This document shows positions 25,142 to 35,207 of a stretch of 64,000 nt of DNA, in pieces (position 1 is the stretch's first letter; the number at the start of each line of letters is the position of its first letter). Made by a program: the position numbers and the translations under genes. This DNA is from Fructobacillus tropaeoli (lineage in GTDB: Bacteria; Bacillota; Bacilli; Lactobacillales; Lactobacillaceae). The notes below the pieces were generated by a model, which saw only the letters and a list, made by a program, of their open reading frames with translations, was not told the origin of the DNA and did no database searches. The stretch covers positions 1 to 64,000 of the forward strand of contig NZ_DF968083.1 in NCBI RefSeq assembly GCF_001047135.2, read 5' to 3'.

Positions 25142-26461
25142 TCATTTCTTTCGATTCAACCACCAGTAAAGTGGCAAACCAGCTAGAACTATGATAACCG
25201 AAATTCCGATTCCATGCAAATCGTTAATAATTTCAGAAATCTCAACGTAGAGTGAACCCAAGATAGCCACAATGGGAATAACAGGGTACAACGGCATTGA
25301 GAAAGTTCTTTTCAGCCCCTTTGGATCTTGTCGGCGCAACTTAAAGGCACCAATAAAGACCAGGATATAGAACAAGAAAGTCACGAAGATCGCGTAATCC
25401 GATAATTGATCAGGGTCCGTCAAGGCCATCATTAAGTAGGCAATGGCAACCATTAACCAAATTGCGGCATTCGGCGTCTTGGACTTGTGGTTGATTTTAG
25501 CAAAAGTTTTAGCAAAAGGGAAGTCTCCTTTTTTAGCCATCACATACAAAATCCGTGGAAACGAGACAACCTTGCCGTTTAACGTACCGATTAATGAAAC
25601 CAAAACAGCGACCGAAAGAACACGGCCACCCCAGTAACCAAAGGCATTTGTGGCCATCTTCAATGTGGTGTTTTCCCCCAAAGCAACAATTTCATTAGCA
25701 GTTAATGAACGATAGGCCCCGTAAGAAATACCCATATAGGCGACAATCACAATCAAGATTCCGGTAATGATTGCCTTTGGCAAGACTTTTTGTGGGTTTC
25801 TGATTTCACCAGAGATGTTTGCTAATGTCACCCAGCCATCATAGGCAAAAAGCGTAGCCAAAACAGCGACTCCAAAACCACCAGCACTTGAGTGCGACAT
25901 CGTCGTCACCATCTGACCTAAGGCATCGTGCTTTCCAAAGAAAAGGCCGAAAATAATCAAAGCGATAATCGGCAACATCTTAATCACAGTTGTTAAGACC
26001 TGGAACCCAGCGGAAAAATGATTTGGAATCGAATTTAATAAACCAACCAGAGCGAGGGCCACCATACCGGCAGGCAACGACCACACACTCTTTAAACCAA
26101 ACAGAGAAACAAATAAAACACCAAAGTAAGCAGAGATTGCCCCCATCATCGCTGGGCCGTAAAAAATCACCTGCATCCAACCAGCCAAATAACCGGTTGT
26201 TTTACCGTATAGATGAGTTAAGTAAGAATAGATGCCACCCGTTTCGGCCATTTGTGAGCCAACTTCGGCTACCGTCATGCCGGCGGTCAAGGTCAGGATT
26301 CCTCCCGCCAACCAGGCCCAAAGGGCAGTATTCGTGTCACCTGCGGTTTGCAGGACGGATCCCTGCTTAAAGAAAATCCCAGAACCGATGATGGTTCCGA
26401 TCACTAATGCTAACGATGACCAGAGGCCAAATCCTCTGTTCAACTTTTCTTCTTCTGCCAT
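25142..26461 (-). CDS. APC-family amino acid permease (SteT-like)
   Basis: A 439-residue permease with about 12 membrane helices. The N-terminal signature GLWSSLALVIGTIIGSGIFF is the substrate-binding helix 1 of APC transporters, followed by GGILTLTAGMTVAEVGSQM and FAYDGWVTLANISGEIRNPQ, which is typical of the LAT-like/SteT serine-threonine exchanger subgroup. The substrate is inferred, not shown. GGAGGG precedes the ATG; a TGC-TAGAAT box about 35 bases upstream on minus is the likely promoter. It stands alone between terminators. Confidence 0.88.
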   Translation of the reverse strand: MAEEEKLNRGFGLWSSLALVIGTIIGSGIFFKQGSVLQTAGDTNTALWAWLAGGILTLTAGMTVAEVGSQMAETGGIYSYLTHLYGKTTGYLAGWMQVIFYGPAMMGAISAYFGVLFVSLFGLKSVWSLPAGMVALALVGLLNSIPNHFSAGFQVLTTVIKMLPIIALIIFGLFFGKHDALGQMVTTMSHSSAGGFGVAVLATLFAYDGWVTLANISGEIRNPQKVLPKAIITGILIVIVAYMGISYGAYRSLTANEIVALGENTTLKMATNAFGYWGGRVLSVAVLVSLIGTLNGKVVSFPRILYVMAKKGDFPFAKTFAKINHKSKTPNAAIWLMVAIAYLMMALTDPDQLSDYAIFVTFLFYILVFIGAFKLRRQDPKGLKRTFSMPLYPVIPIVAILGSLYVEISEIINDLHGIGISVIIVLAGLPLYWWLNRKK

Positions 26462-26557
26462 GAGTGGCCCTCCAATTTAGATGAAAATTCAACATTTCTA
26501 TTCTAGCATATCTTCGGACATTCTGACTATATTTTCTCATAATCAATTTAATATAAT

Positions 26558-26585
26558 AAAAAAGCCGAACATTGTCAGCTTTTTA
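26558..26585. terminator. Hairpin terminator upstream of the APC permease
   Basis: AAAAAGC and GCTTTTT pair around an inner GA/TC, with A and T runs on both sides. It backs up the stronger terminator at 26668-26688; the 80 bases between hold no clear gene. Confidence 0.65.
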
Positions 26586-26667
26586 TGTGATTTTATTTCT
26601 TTATATTTGCCGAAAGATTGAAAAAAGATACCATAATATTCTAACTAAGGTCTTCTCAAAAGGCAAG

Positions 26668-26688
26668 AAAAAAAGGACCTTGCGGTCC
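26668..26688 (-). terminator. Terminator after the PfoR-type IIC gene
   Basis: On minus GGACC-GCAA-GGTCC is followed by T7. Confidence 0.88.
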
Positions 26689-26703
26689 AATTTCATATTT
26701 ATT

Positions 26704-27858
26704 TTAAAGTTCTTGTTTCAAGTCTTCTGGTTCGAAAAGGTGCAAAACTTTGACGAAAATAAATTGAGTCAACAAACCTACCACGACAGGAATAACTACC
26801 CAGGCTAATAGCGCAACAACTGGTGAGATAAAGTTATTCATGACTGAACTTGGTACGGCAGCATCCTTAATCATTGATTGCAATGGTGAAACCAAACCAA
26901 TATAACCGAAACCGGCCGTTGTTGGCGTTCCTTGGATGTCAAAGAGTGCCACTGCGATACTTGATAATGCACCCGCAAACATGAAGGACAAAATCATCAC
27001 AGGCTTCTTAAAGATTGAAGGCATCATTCCCTTCATCGCTCCTAAGAAGATGGCAACCGTTGTTCCCTTCTTATTGACCTTCCATGAGTTCAAAAGCAAG
27101 ATAATTGTTGTTGCAACAACACCCATGGCTGCTGCACCGGAAGCCATTCCGTGCAAGTTAATGGCCAAGGCAATTCCAACTGTTGAAATTGGTGTGATAA
27201 TGATGACGGCAAAAGCCATTCCAATCAAGATAGCCATTGGTAATGGGGCTAATTTCGTGAAAACTTCCACCATATCCCCAATCCAAGTTGTAATCCGAGC
27301 GACATAAGGTGCAATTACCTTACCAAACAAACCAACGCCACCAGCAACGATAATTGGTGACAAGATAATCGCCACTGAGCCAAAACCGGCCAGATAACGG
27401 TCAACCAGCCAGATAGCCAAAACAGCTAGACCAGCTACCAACATCGCATTGATCACATCACCAGCGCCGTTAGCAACAAAGAGACGCGTTGGAACAGCCA
27501 ATGTCTTACCAGAAACGGGTTGTACCGTACCAGCCTTAACCATTGCCCATTGAATTGAGTTTGAAGCAGCAACTGTTGCCAGTGCTACAACGCCCGTGTC
27601 AAGAACCTTCATCTTGAAGTTCATCGCCACGGCCATTCCGATTAGGAATGGAATCATTGATGTAAAAAGTGTCAAAATTGCTGAGTAATCAGCCCCAAGG
27701 GTTGTTTTACCCAGACCTGAGAATTGAATGATGTACTTCATCACGGCTGATGGTAGCACACCGATTAAGATTCCTTGGGCGGACCCGGAAAGAACCTTAA
27801 AGAAGAAGTCCTTCACGCCCAATGGCGTTTTACCGGAAAATTGTTCTGCTGTTGTCAT
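26704..27858 (-). CDS. PTS-like IIC membrane protein (PfoR family)
   Basis: A 384-residue polytopic membrane protein with about nine or ten hydrophobic segments, of the PfoR/COG3641 family annotated as PTS sugar transporter subunit IIC. It begins after a short cytosolic tail (GKTPLGVKDFFFKVLSGSAQ). No IIA or IIB gene is adjacent, and the family lacks a proven substrate; PfoR was first described as a putative toxin regulator in Clostridium perfringens. GGAGG lies six bases before ATG 27858. Upstream are several TTCAC/GTGAA half sites. It lies next to two D-lactate dehydrogenase genes, which may or may not be functionally linked. Confidence 0.82.
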   Translation of the reverse strand: MTTAEQFSGKTPLGVKDFFFKVLSGSAQGILIGVLPSAVMKYIIQFSGLGKTTLGADYSAILTLFTSMIPFLIGMAVAMNFKMKVLDTGVVALATVAASNSIQWAMVKAGTVQPVSGKTLAVPTRLFVANGAGDVINAMLVAGLAVLAIWLVDRYLAGFGSVAIILSPIIVAGGVGLFGKVIAPYVARITTWIGDMVEVFTKLAPLPMAILIGMAFAVIIITPISTVGIALAINLHGMASGAAAMGVVATTIILLLNSWKVNKKGTTVAIFLGAMKGMMPSIFKKPVMILSFMFAGALSSIAVALFDIQGTPTTAGFGYIGLVSPLQSMIKDAAVPSSVMNNFISPVVALLAWVVIPVVVGLLTQFIFVKVLHLFEPEDLKQEL

Positions 27859-27912
27859 ATTTTTCCTCCGCTTCACGTCTTATAATTGTGAAGTTTTTAT
27901 ATTGCATAAAAT

Positions 27913-27941
27913 AGTATAACAGGTCTTTTTGAAATTGTGAA
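27913..27941 (-). promoter_or_regulatory. Promoter of the PfoR-type IIC gene
   Basis: On minus TTCACA and TATACT (extended, TGT before it) are separated by 17 bases. The -35 itself is part of an ACTTCACAATT element that recurs 50 bases downstream, suggesting operator control. Confidence 0.75.
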
Positions 27942-28098
27942 GTCCATTACAGGAATTTTTGTGCCCATTGCCCCAATTTAATAGACTTTCACTTGTTTAT
28001 AATCATTATTATTTCACTTATAAATCGCAAAAATATAACGTGAAATTCATAACTATATCATCAAAGTTCGGATTTTACAGAATTTTGTGCACAAAAAA

Positions 28099-28124
28099 AG
28101 CTCAAACTATTCCTAATTTGAGCT
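28099..28124 (-). terminator. Terminator after the first D-LDH gene
   Basis: AGCTCAAA and TTTGAGCT pair around a ten-base loop, followed on minus by T7. Confidence 0.88.
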
Positions 28125-28131
28125 AAAATTC

Positions 28132-29127
28132 TTAATATTCTAAAGCGTTATCTGGTGTTTGACCATTCGCAAAAGCTAGTGCAGCACTCATTGATTGGTA
28201 AACCATCTCATGGATTGCCTTTGTTGTGTAAAAAGCAACGTGCGGCGTGATTAAGACGTTATCACGAGCAATCAAGTCGGCCAATTTTTCATCAGGCAAC
28301 TTTTCATGCGACCAATCATGTTCAAAGATACCAACTTCGCCCTCGTAAACATCCAAGGCTAAATCAGAAATCTTACCAGAATCCAAAGCAGCAATCGCAG
28401 CATCCGTATCGATTAGGTTACCCCGTGATGTATTGACAATCACAACGCCATCCTTCATCTTAGCAAGACTTTCTTCATTAACTAAGTGAACGTTTTCAGG
28501 AACACCTGGCACATGCAATGAAATGGCATCGGCTTGAGCAAAGAGCTCATCCAAGGTGTCAACGTACAATCCTTCTTCTTGCAACTCCTTGTTTGGGAAC
28601 TTATCATAGGCAATGACTTTAGCACCGAAGCCCTTCAAGATGTTAATGGCCTTACGACCAATGTTACCAGTACCGATAACACCAACAGTTTGCATCCGGA
28701 CTTCACGACCAATTGTTGGCGCCCAGCGCAAATCATGCTTAGCAACCTTTGCATCCATTGGCTTCGTGCGGCGAAGCAAACGAGACAATTGAATCATCGC
28801 ATGTTCGGCGATGGCATTTGGTGAATAAACAGGAACGTTTGAAAGATTAAAGCCTAAACGCTTAGCAGCTTCAAAATCAATTGTTTCCGTTCCGACATTA
28901 CGTAGGGATAGGTTCTTGATGCCTAAATCAGCCAAACCTTCTAAGACATCTGCCCCATAAGGGTCGAGCTGCAAAGTGACAACAGAATTAGCTCCCTTAG
29001 CCAGGGCAACTGTATCAGCGGTCAACACTTCGTTCGTGTAATCAACCTCAACAGTGGGGTTTTCTTCTTGCCAGCTTTTCAAAGCTGGTACTTCGTCATC
29101 ACGAATTCCATAAGCAAAAACTTTCAT
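28132..29127 (-). CDS. ldhD: D-lactate dehydrogenase (paralog 1)
   Basis: A 331-residue D-2-hydroxyacid dehydrogenase reducing pyruvate to D-lactate with NADH. The NAD-binding motif is [20 protein letters not shown]; catalytic Arg lies in VNTSRGNLIDT, Glu in the EGEVG region and His in ITPHVAFYT. GGAGG precedes ATG 29127. It is a tandem paralog of the gene at 29355: a central stretch of about 95 residues differs at only two or so positions, while both ends are more divergent. It has its own promoter and terminator, so expression can differ from its twin. Confidence 0.92.
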   Translation of the reverse strand: MKVFAYGIRDDEVPALKSWQEENPTVEVDYTNEVLTADTVALAKGANSVVTLQLDPYGADVLEGLADLGIKNLSLRNVGTETIDFEAAKRLGFNLSNVPVYSPNAIAEHAMIQLSRLLRRTKPMDAKVAKHDLRWAPTIGREVRMQTVGVIGTGNIGRKAINILKGFGAKVIAYDKFPNKELQEEGLYVDTLDELFAQADAISLHVPGVPENVHLVNEESLAKMKDGVVIVNTSRGNLIDTDAAIAALDSGKISDLALDVYEGEVGIFEHDWSHEKLPDEKLADLIARDNVLITPHVAFYTTKAIHEMVYQSMSAALAFANGQTPDNALEY

Positions 29128-29165
29128 TTCGACCTCCATTAATCGAGTTATTTATCGCTAAAAGT

Positions 29166-29194
29166 ATAATACGCTCTTTTAAGTAAAAGGTCAA
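29166..29194 (-). promoter_or_regulatory. Promoter of the first D-LDH gene
   Basis: On minus TTGACC and TATTAT are separated by 17 bases, about 40 bases before the start codon. Confidence 0.8.
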
Positions 29195-29314
29195 CTAAAT
29201 TGCCCAATTATAAAAATCTAATTTAGCTCCTATAAACCCCTTGATAATCGCTCTTCAAACTAAAAAAGGAATCTCAGCGCTAATTTTTTAATCGACTGAA
29301 ATGGCAAACAAATA

Positions 29315-29346
29315 AAAAAGCTAGGAACAATTATTCCTAGCTTTTT
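29315..29346. terminator. Terminator after the second D-LDH gene
   Basis: A perfect stem AAAAAGCTAGGAA / TTCCTAGCTTTTT around a six-base loop. Confidence 0.92.
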
Positions 29347-29354
29347 AAAATCAA

Positions 29355-30398
<1,044 letters not shown>

Positions 30399-30420
30399 TC
30401 AAAAAATCTGGTTAAATTAC

Positions 30421-31029
30421 TTATTTTTTCAAAGTAATTGGCTTTTCGCCAGCCTTTTCCATGATACCATCAATCAAACCGTATTCTAAGGTTTCTTCGG
30501 CAGACATCCAGAAGTCACGTTCTGTATCGTGTGCAATTTCATCCAAGCTCTTACCAGAACCATCGGCTAAAATCTTGTTCAACTTGTTACGCGTCTTAGT
30601 CAACTGGTCGGCAATAATGGCCATATCAGTTTGCTGTGTACCACCGGCTGCCCCACCCATTGGTTGGTGGATTAGGTATTCGGCGTTTGGCAACATAAAG
30701 CGGTGCCCCTTTTCACCAGAGGCGGCAATGATGGTTCCCATTGAAGCAGCCAATCCCATGACAATCGTTGTCACGGGGGCCTTGATGAAGTTCATCGTGT
30801 CTGTAATCGACAAACCAGCGGTCACAGAACCACCTGGTGAGTTAATATACATTGCAATTTCTTTTTCAGGATCTTGGGCTTCCAAGAAGAGTAGCTGGGC
30901 AACAATCGATGTTGCCATGCTATCCTCAACCTCACCTTGAACCAAAATAATTCGGTCCTTTAGTAAACGGGAAGGCAAGTCATAGGATTCACGCCCATTA
31001 GCGGTTTGTTCAATTACTCCTGGCCACAT
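30421..31029 (-). CDS. clpP: ATP-dependent Clp protease proteolytic subunit
   Basis: A 202-residue serine protease that forms the double heptameric ClpP chamber. The catalytic Ser96 is in MGLAASMG, His121 in YLIHQPMGG and the Asp follows in the HDTERD segment. The N-terminus [18 protein letters not shown] deviates from the usual short start but AAGGAG seven bases upstream of ATG 31029 supports it. It sits after yvcK-whiA as in lactobacilli. No CtsR heptad repeat (GGTCAAA-type) is visible in the 83 bases upstream. Confidence 0.95.
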   Translation of the reverse strand: MWPGVIEQTANGRESYDLPSRLLKDRIILVQGEVEDSMATSIVAQLLFLEAQDPEKEIAMYINSPGGSVTAGLSITDTMNFIKAPVTTIVMGLAASMGTIIAASGEKGHRFMLPNAEYLIHQPMGGAAGGTQQTDMAIIADQLTKTRNKLNKILADGSGKSLDEIAHDTERDFWMSAEETLEYGLIDGIMEKAGEKPITLKK

Positions 31030-31112
31030 AGCAATACTCCTTTGTAGTGTTCTTAGAATATAATTGTAACGCACTTTATCAAGAAACTAAAATAAAGGCG
31101 AATGATTTCAAA

Positions 31113-32057
31113 TTAAATGTTGTCCAAATCAAAGTCACCACCAGATTGAATTAAATCAGCTAATTTCGCTAATTTACGCATGCGGTGGTTTGCTCCTGAT
31201 TTGGAAATCTCCAAAATATCGCCGATTTCAGCCAAGGAACCATCAGGATGGTCGAGTCGAGCTCTGGCAAAATCAGCTAACTTAGCTGGTAACTCATCAA
31301 GGTCACCAATTTCTTTTTGGATGGTCAAAATGGCTTGGACTTGGCTATTGGCTGCAACAGCCGTGCGCTGCATGTTGGCGACATCGGCGTTATTCATCCG
31401 ATTGACCGAGTTCCGGGTATCGCGAGCAATTCGGATATCGGCAAAATGAAGCATGGTTTGTACAGCACCAATTAGTTTTAGAAAATCAACAATTTTCTCA
31501 GCTCGCTTCATATAAACAATGTAACCAGAATGCCGGGGAGTCACCTTGACCTGCAGGTCAAAGTTTGTCATCAATGCCACCAGTTGCTCAGCTAACTCCT
31601 CATGACCAGTGTAGATTTCCAAATGGTAATTGGCCTTCTCCGGTGAGTTTACCGAACCAGCGGCCAAAAAAGCTCCTCGCAAAAAGGCTTGCTGCTTTTT
31701 TTGGCTGTTCAATAACCAAGCCGGTACTTCCTGGTCAATTCCCAATGGATCAACGCCCAGCTCTTTTAAAATTTGCTCAACCTGACTTTGTAAAACAACT
31801 AAAAGCTTTTTACGGTCAGATAAAGCGGCCCGCTGATTAACCTGAACTTCCACCACTGCTGTTGGATAAATCTGCTTAATCAAAGTATAAATACGACGAG
31901 CAATAGCCGGATTTTCAGTTTGAACCCGGACTTCCTGCTCAATCCCCCAACTCGAAGCGCCATTCATTTGTAAAAGCGCAGCCAATTCTGATTTGGCAGC
32001 ATCGTCTGAAACCGTTCGCCCGGTTAATTCTTTTTTTACTTCTGCTGCGTACGACAT
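31113..32057 (-). CDS. whiA: DNA-binding protein WhiA
   Basis: A 314-residue WhiA. The N-terminal part (1-200) resembles LAGLIDADG endonucleases without catalysis ([17 protein letters not shown]), followed by a C-terminal helix-turn-helix ([20 protein letters not shown]). In B. subtilis it influences cell division and chromosome segregation; in Streptomyces it is a transcription factor. AGAGGAG precedes the ATG, overlapping the end of yvcK, one base between the genes. Confidence 0.95.
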   Translation of the reverse strand: MSYAAEVKKELTGRTVSDDAAKSELAALLQMNGASSWGIEQEVRVQTENPAIARRIYTLIKQIYPTAVVEVQVNQRAALSDRKKLLVVLQSQVEQILKELGVDPLGIDQEVPAWLLNSQKKQQAFLRGAFLAAGSVNSPEKANYHLEIYTGHEELAEQLVALMTNFDLQVKVTPRHSGYIVYMKRAEKIVDFLKLIGAVQTMLHFADIRIARDTRNSVNRMNNADVANMQRTAVAANSQVQAILTIQKEIGDLDELPAKLADFARARLDHPDGSLAEIGDILEISKSGANHRMRKLAKLADLIQSGGDFDLDNI

Positions 32058-32058
32058 C

Positions 32059-33024
32059 TTACTCCTCTGTCAGTGAAACTAACACATCGGCAACCTTGTC
32101 GCCATCATGAAAGGCCCCGGCATCACGCAGGGCCAAGAAGTCTTTAGAAATACTCTTAGCCCCAGCTTGTCTGATTTTTTCTGGGTCTTGAACCACTTGT
32201 TTGGAAATTTCGCCCCACTTTTGGTAGTCAACGAAATCTGCTGGTACCTCTTGATCATTCGTTAAAACATAATCAATCAAGTTTTGCCCTAAATGGCGAT
32301 TTAGGACCGCTAAGTGTTCGGCATCAGTATAGGAATCCGTTTCCCCTTTTTGGGTCATAATGTTGGCAATGTAAACCTGCTTAGCCTTCGTTTCTTGCAA
32401 GGCCTCTTTAATACCTGGCACCACAACATTCGGTAAAATCGATGTAAAGAGTGATCCCGGTCCAAAGACAATTAAATCAGCATCCAAAATAGCTGCAATG
32501 GCTTCCGGACTGGCGACAATTTCTTCACCTTCGTCATTTGGCTCTACCCAAACATGGTCCAAAGACTGGTGAGCAGCCGTAATGGCTGCCTCGCCCTCCA
32601 AAAATTGACCACTTTTCGTTTTGGCATGTAAAATCAGTGGCTGTTTCGCTACAGGAAAGACATGGCCCTTAATTTTTAAATAATGGGCTAAACGGGCAAT
32701 CGCTTCCGAAATATCACCGGTCATTTCCGTTAAAGCCGCAATCAGTAAATTACCAACTGCATGTTTAGCCAAAAAAGCATCATTCGTTTTAAAGCGGTAC
32801 TGGAAAAGGTCTAATAGTTCCTGGTCCCCTTCAGACATGGCTACTAAGATATTGCGAATATCCCCAGGTGGAATAATGTTCACGTAGTCACGCAATAAAC
32901 CAGAAGAGCCACCATCATCAGCAACCGTTACGATTGCCGTCAAATCGACATCGTGTTGGATTAATGGGCGAATGATGACGGGTAATCCCGATCCCCCACC
33001 AATCATCACAATTTTTGCAGTCAT
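32059..33024 (-). CDS. yvcK: Gluconeogenesis factor YvcK/GlmR
   Basis: A 321-residue CofD-like protein binding UDP-sugars and needed for wall synthesis during gluconeogenic growth. Conserved: [54 protein letters not shown] and [19 protein letters not shown] precedes the ATG. In most Firmicutes rapZ (yvcJ) lies directly upstream; here radC does, 81 bases away. Confidence 0.94.
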   Translation of the reverse strand: MTAKIVMIGGGSGLPVIIRPLIQHDVDLTAIVTVADDGGSSGLLRDYVNIIPPGDIRNILVAMSEGDQELLDLFQYRFKTNDAFLAKHAVGNLLIAALTEMTGDISEAIARLAHYLKIKGHVFPVAKQPLILHAKTKSGQFLEGEAAITAAHQSLDHVWVEPNDEGEEIVASPEAIAAILDADLIVFGPGSLFTSILPNVVVPGIKEALQETKAKQVYIANIMTQKGETDSYTDAEHLAVLNRHLGQNLIDYVLTNDQEVPADFVDYQKWGEISKQVVQDPEKIRQAGAKSISKDFLALRDAGAFHDGDKVADVLVSLTEE

Positions 33025-33105
33025 CTTTCGATCCTCTCTCGTGCTATTACTAACAATATTTTACCATTTTTACCGGTTTACCATGAGAGCGAAAGAAAGA
33101 AATTT

Positions 33106-33738
33106 CTAAACAAAATCAGTGGCTTCATCAATTTCACCACCCAGTAATTGGCCATTTTCTTGCATCGACCAATAGCCATCCTTGGTCACGATAAAGGCAT
33201 CAAGGAGTGGCAAGTTTAGGTCCTGCCCCAAACAGTATAGTCGTTTGGTAAACTGTTTGTCTTGAACCGAAGGTCGTAAGTTTCCTGACGGATGGTTATG
33301 AGCAATGATGATGGCATAGGCATTGGCCAACAAGGCTCGTTGGAAGATCTCACGCGGTGAAGCAGCCACTTCGGTTAAGGTGCCAACAAAGACGACTTCC
33401 CAACCAATCACGTCTAATTGCGTATTTAAGAGGGCCAAAAACAGTTGTTCCTGCTTTAACGGTCCTAATTTTTCCTTTGCAAAAGCGCCAACCATGTTGG
33501 AATGCCGGGCAGAAAGTAAGATTGGTCGACGTTCGGATGCAAAGGTTACTCCTAAGTGCATCGCAATCAACAAGGCCCGGTTCGGTCCCGGATTTTCAGC
33601 GATAAAATCAGCCTTTGTCTCATAATCGAGTTCCCAAAAAAGATATTTTTCGGGAAAATACAGCTGAAAAATTTCACTATTCTTTTGGCCATCCTCGCCA
33701 ATCGCCTCGTAAAAATTAAAAACCTGATTTTTCATCAT
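33106..33738 (-). CDS. radC: RadC family JAB-domain protein
   Basis: A 210-residue RadC/MPN+ protein. The metal-binding JAMM motif is IIAHNHPSGNLRPSVQD (His, His, then Ser and Asp) in the C-terminal half. The helix-hairpin-helix of longer RadC proteins is poorly preserved. Despite its name a role in DNA repair is not established. AAGGAG lies eight bases before the tandem ATG-ATG at 33738; a longer in-frame start at 33756 overlaps the binding site. It stands alone between the MFS and yvcK genes. Confidence 0.88.
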   Translation of the reverse strand: MMKNQVFNFYEAIGEDGQKNSEIFQLYFPEKYLFWELDYETKADFIAENPGPNRALLIAMHLGVTFASERRPILLSARHSNMVGAFAKEKLGPLKQEQLFLALLNTQLDVIGWEVVFVGTLTEVAASPREIFQRALLANAYAIIIAHNHPSGNLRPSVQDKQFTKRLYCLGQDLNLPLLDAFIVTKDGYWSMQENGQLLGGEIDEATDFV

Positions 33739-33806
33739 ATTGCAATTCTCCTTCATGCAATCAGACGAAAAAATCAGGTTAAAATCATCAAAAAAGAAAA
33801 GAGTCT

Positions 33807-35207
33807 TTAGTCCTTAATGACCATTGGACCATCACCAGCATCTTTCATGACCTTCAACGACAAGTAAACAGCCAAGGCAATCAGAATCACATCAAAGCGA
33901 TAAGTCCACTGAATACCATTCAAAGTTGCAGCAGACAAATTCGTTGCACCCTTTTGGAAAATAGAAATAATCGAGGCAGCCAAGGCGATTCCAACAGCGG
34001 CTGAATAATTATTAACTGCTGAAAAAATCGAGTTACCAGCACTATGAAAGACTCGGTCTAGGTGTGAAATGGCATTGGTCATATTGTTTCCAAACCAAAA
34101 ACCACCACCCAACTGGGTAATCACAAAGGCAATCGTCATCGACCAGACGGTAAATGGTACCAAGACAATCCAGACCATGCCAAGAACAATGAATCCTAGA
34201 CCAATCGCATTAGGCAACTTAGGGCCAAAGCGGTCATACAAGTTTCCAGAGATGATGGACATGATTGCAAAACCAATGGCACCAGGGAAAAGTGACAAAC
34301 CAGCAACGCTTGAACTCTGCTTCAAAACCAGCTGCAACCCCATTGGGATTGCATAGTTAAAGGTCAAGTTAACGACCTGAATTAAGACGGCCGCTAGGAC
34401 CGCCTGGCGAAACATTGGCAGTGCAAACATCTTTGGTGAAAGCAGTGGTTCCTCTTCTTTTTGAGCATAGAAATAGTACCCGAAGATTCCAACCAACATC
34501 ACTGCTAAAGCCGTTAAGCTCAAAATGTTAAACAGACCGTGACCAGACAAACGATCGACCGTGATTAAGCCACCAACAAAGAAGCAAGACAACAATAACC
34601 AGCCAATCAAATCAAAGCGGGCTTTCTTAAGCGGATCAATTTGCTGAATGGTGAACCAACCAACGATTAGGGCAAAGAGCTGGATTGGCAAAACCACCCA
34701 GAAAATCATGTGCCAACCATAATAAGCCGTTAAGAAGCCACCAAAGGCTGGGCCCAAGGCCGGCGAAAAAGAAACAATTAAGGAAGCTAAACCAATCATC
34801 GTTCCCCGGCGATTGTCGGGAACCTGTTCAAAAACGACGTTGTTCATGAGGGGCAAGCCAACGCCGGCTCCAACACCTTGCAGGAGGCGGCCAAAAAGGA
34901 TGAGACCAAATTGGTTAGAAGTGGCATCGATGAAAATTCCAATCAATGACACTACCCCGGCCACCATAAACTGAGACCGGTTACTAAAGCGGGCCTTCAA
35001 CCAAGGCGACATAATGACAATCATCGACGTCAATAAGATGACCCCGGAGGTCAACCACTGAACCGTCGCTGAATCAACATGCAATTGCTTCATCAAGGCT
35101 GGAAAGGAAACGTTTAAAGCCGTCTCCAACATAATATCCGTAAAGCCAAGTAAGGCAATTGCCAAAATACTCAAAATGAGCCGAGGGCTTAAGACTTTTT
35201 CTGGCAT
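33807..35207 (-). CDS. MFS drug efflux transporter, DHA2 (EmrB/QacA) family
   Basis: A 466-residue transporter with about 14 membrane helices. Typical motifs are present: LLGFTDIMLETALNVSFPAL in helix 1, the loop region GRLLQGVGAGVGLPLMNNVV (motif C-like) and NRRGTMIGLASLIVSFSPAL. DHA2 pumps export hydrophobic drugs and dyes with protons; the substrate here is unknown. AGGAGA precedes the ATG, which lies within the end of folC (19-base overlap), so the two are co-translated. Confidence 0.88.
   Translation of the reverse strand: MPEKVLSPRLILSILAIALLGFTDIMLETALNVSFPALMKQLHVDSATVQWLTSGVILLTSMIVIMSPWLKARFSNRSQFMVAGVVSLIGIFIDATSNQFGLILFGRLLQGVGAGVGLPLMNNVVFEQVPDNRRGTMIGLASLIVSFSPALGPAFGGFLTAYYGWHMIFWVVLPIQLFALIVGWFTIQQIDPLKKARFDLIGWLLLSCFFVGGLITVDRLSGHGLFNILSLTALAVMLVGIFGYYFYAQKEEEPLLSPKMFALPMFRQAVLAAVLIQVVNLTFNYAIPMGLQLVLKQSSSVAGLSLFPGAIGFAIMSIISGNLYDRFGPKLPNAIGLGFIVLGMVWIVLVPFTVWSMTIAFVITQLGGGFWFGNNMTNAISHLDRVFHSAGNSIFSAVNNYSAAVGIALAASIISIFQKGATNLSAATLNGIQWTYRFDVILIALAVYLSLKVMKDAGDGPMVIKD

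Noticed and set aside
28083-28096. Palindrome TTTTGTGCACAAAA near the first D-LDH terminator
   Set aside because: Half of it is the T run of the terminator on minus; no promoter is nearby, so an operator is unlikely.
31030-31112. Possible CtsR operator before clpP
   Set aside because: No GGTCAAA-type heptad repeat is present in this gap.
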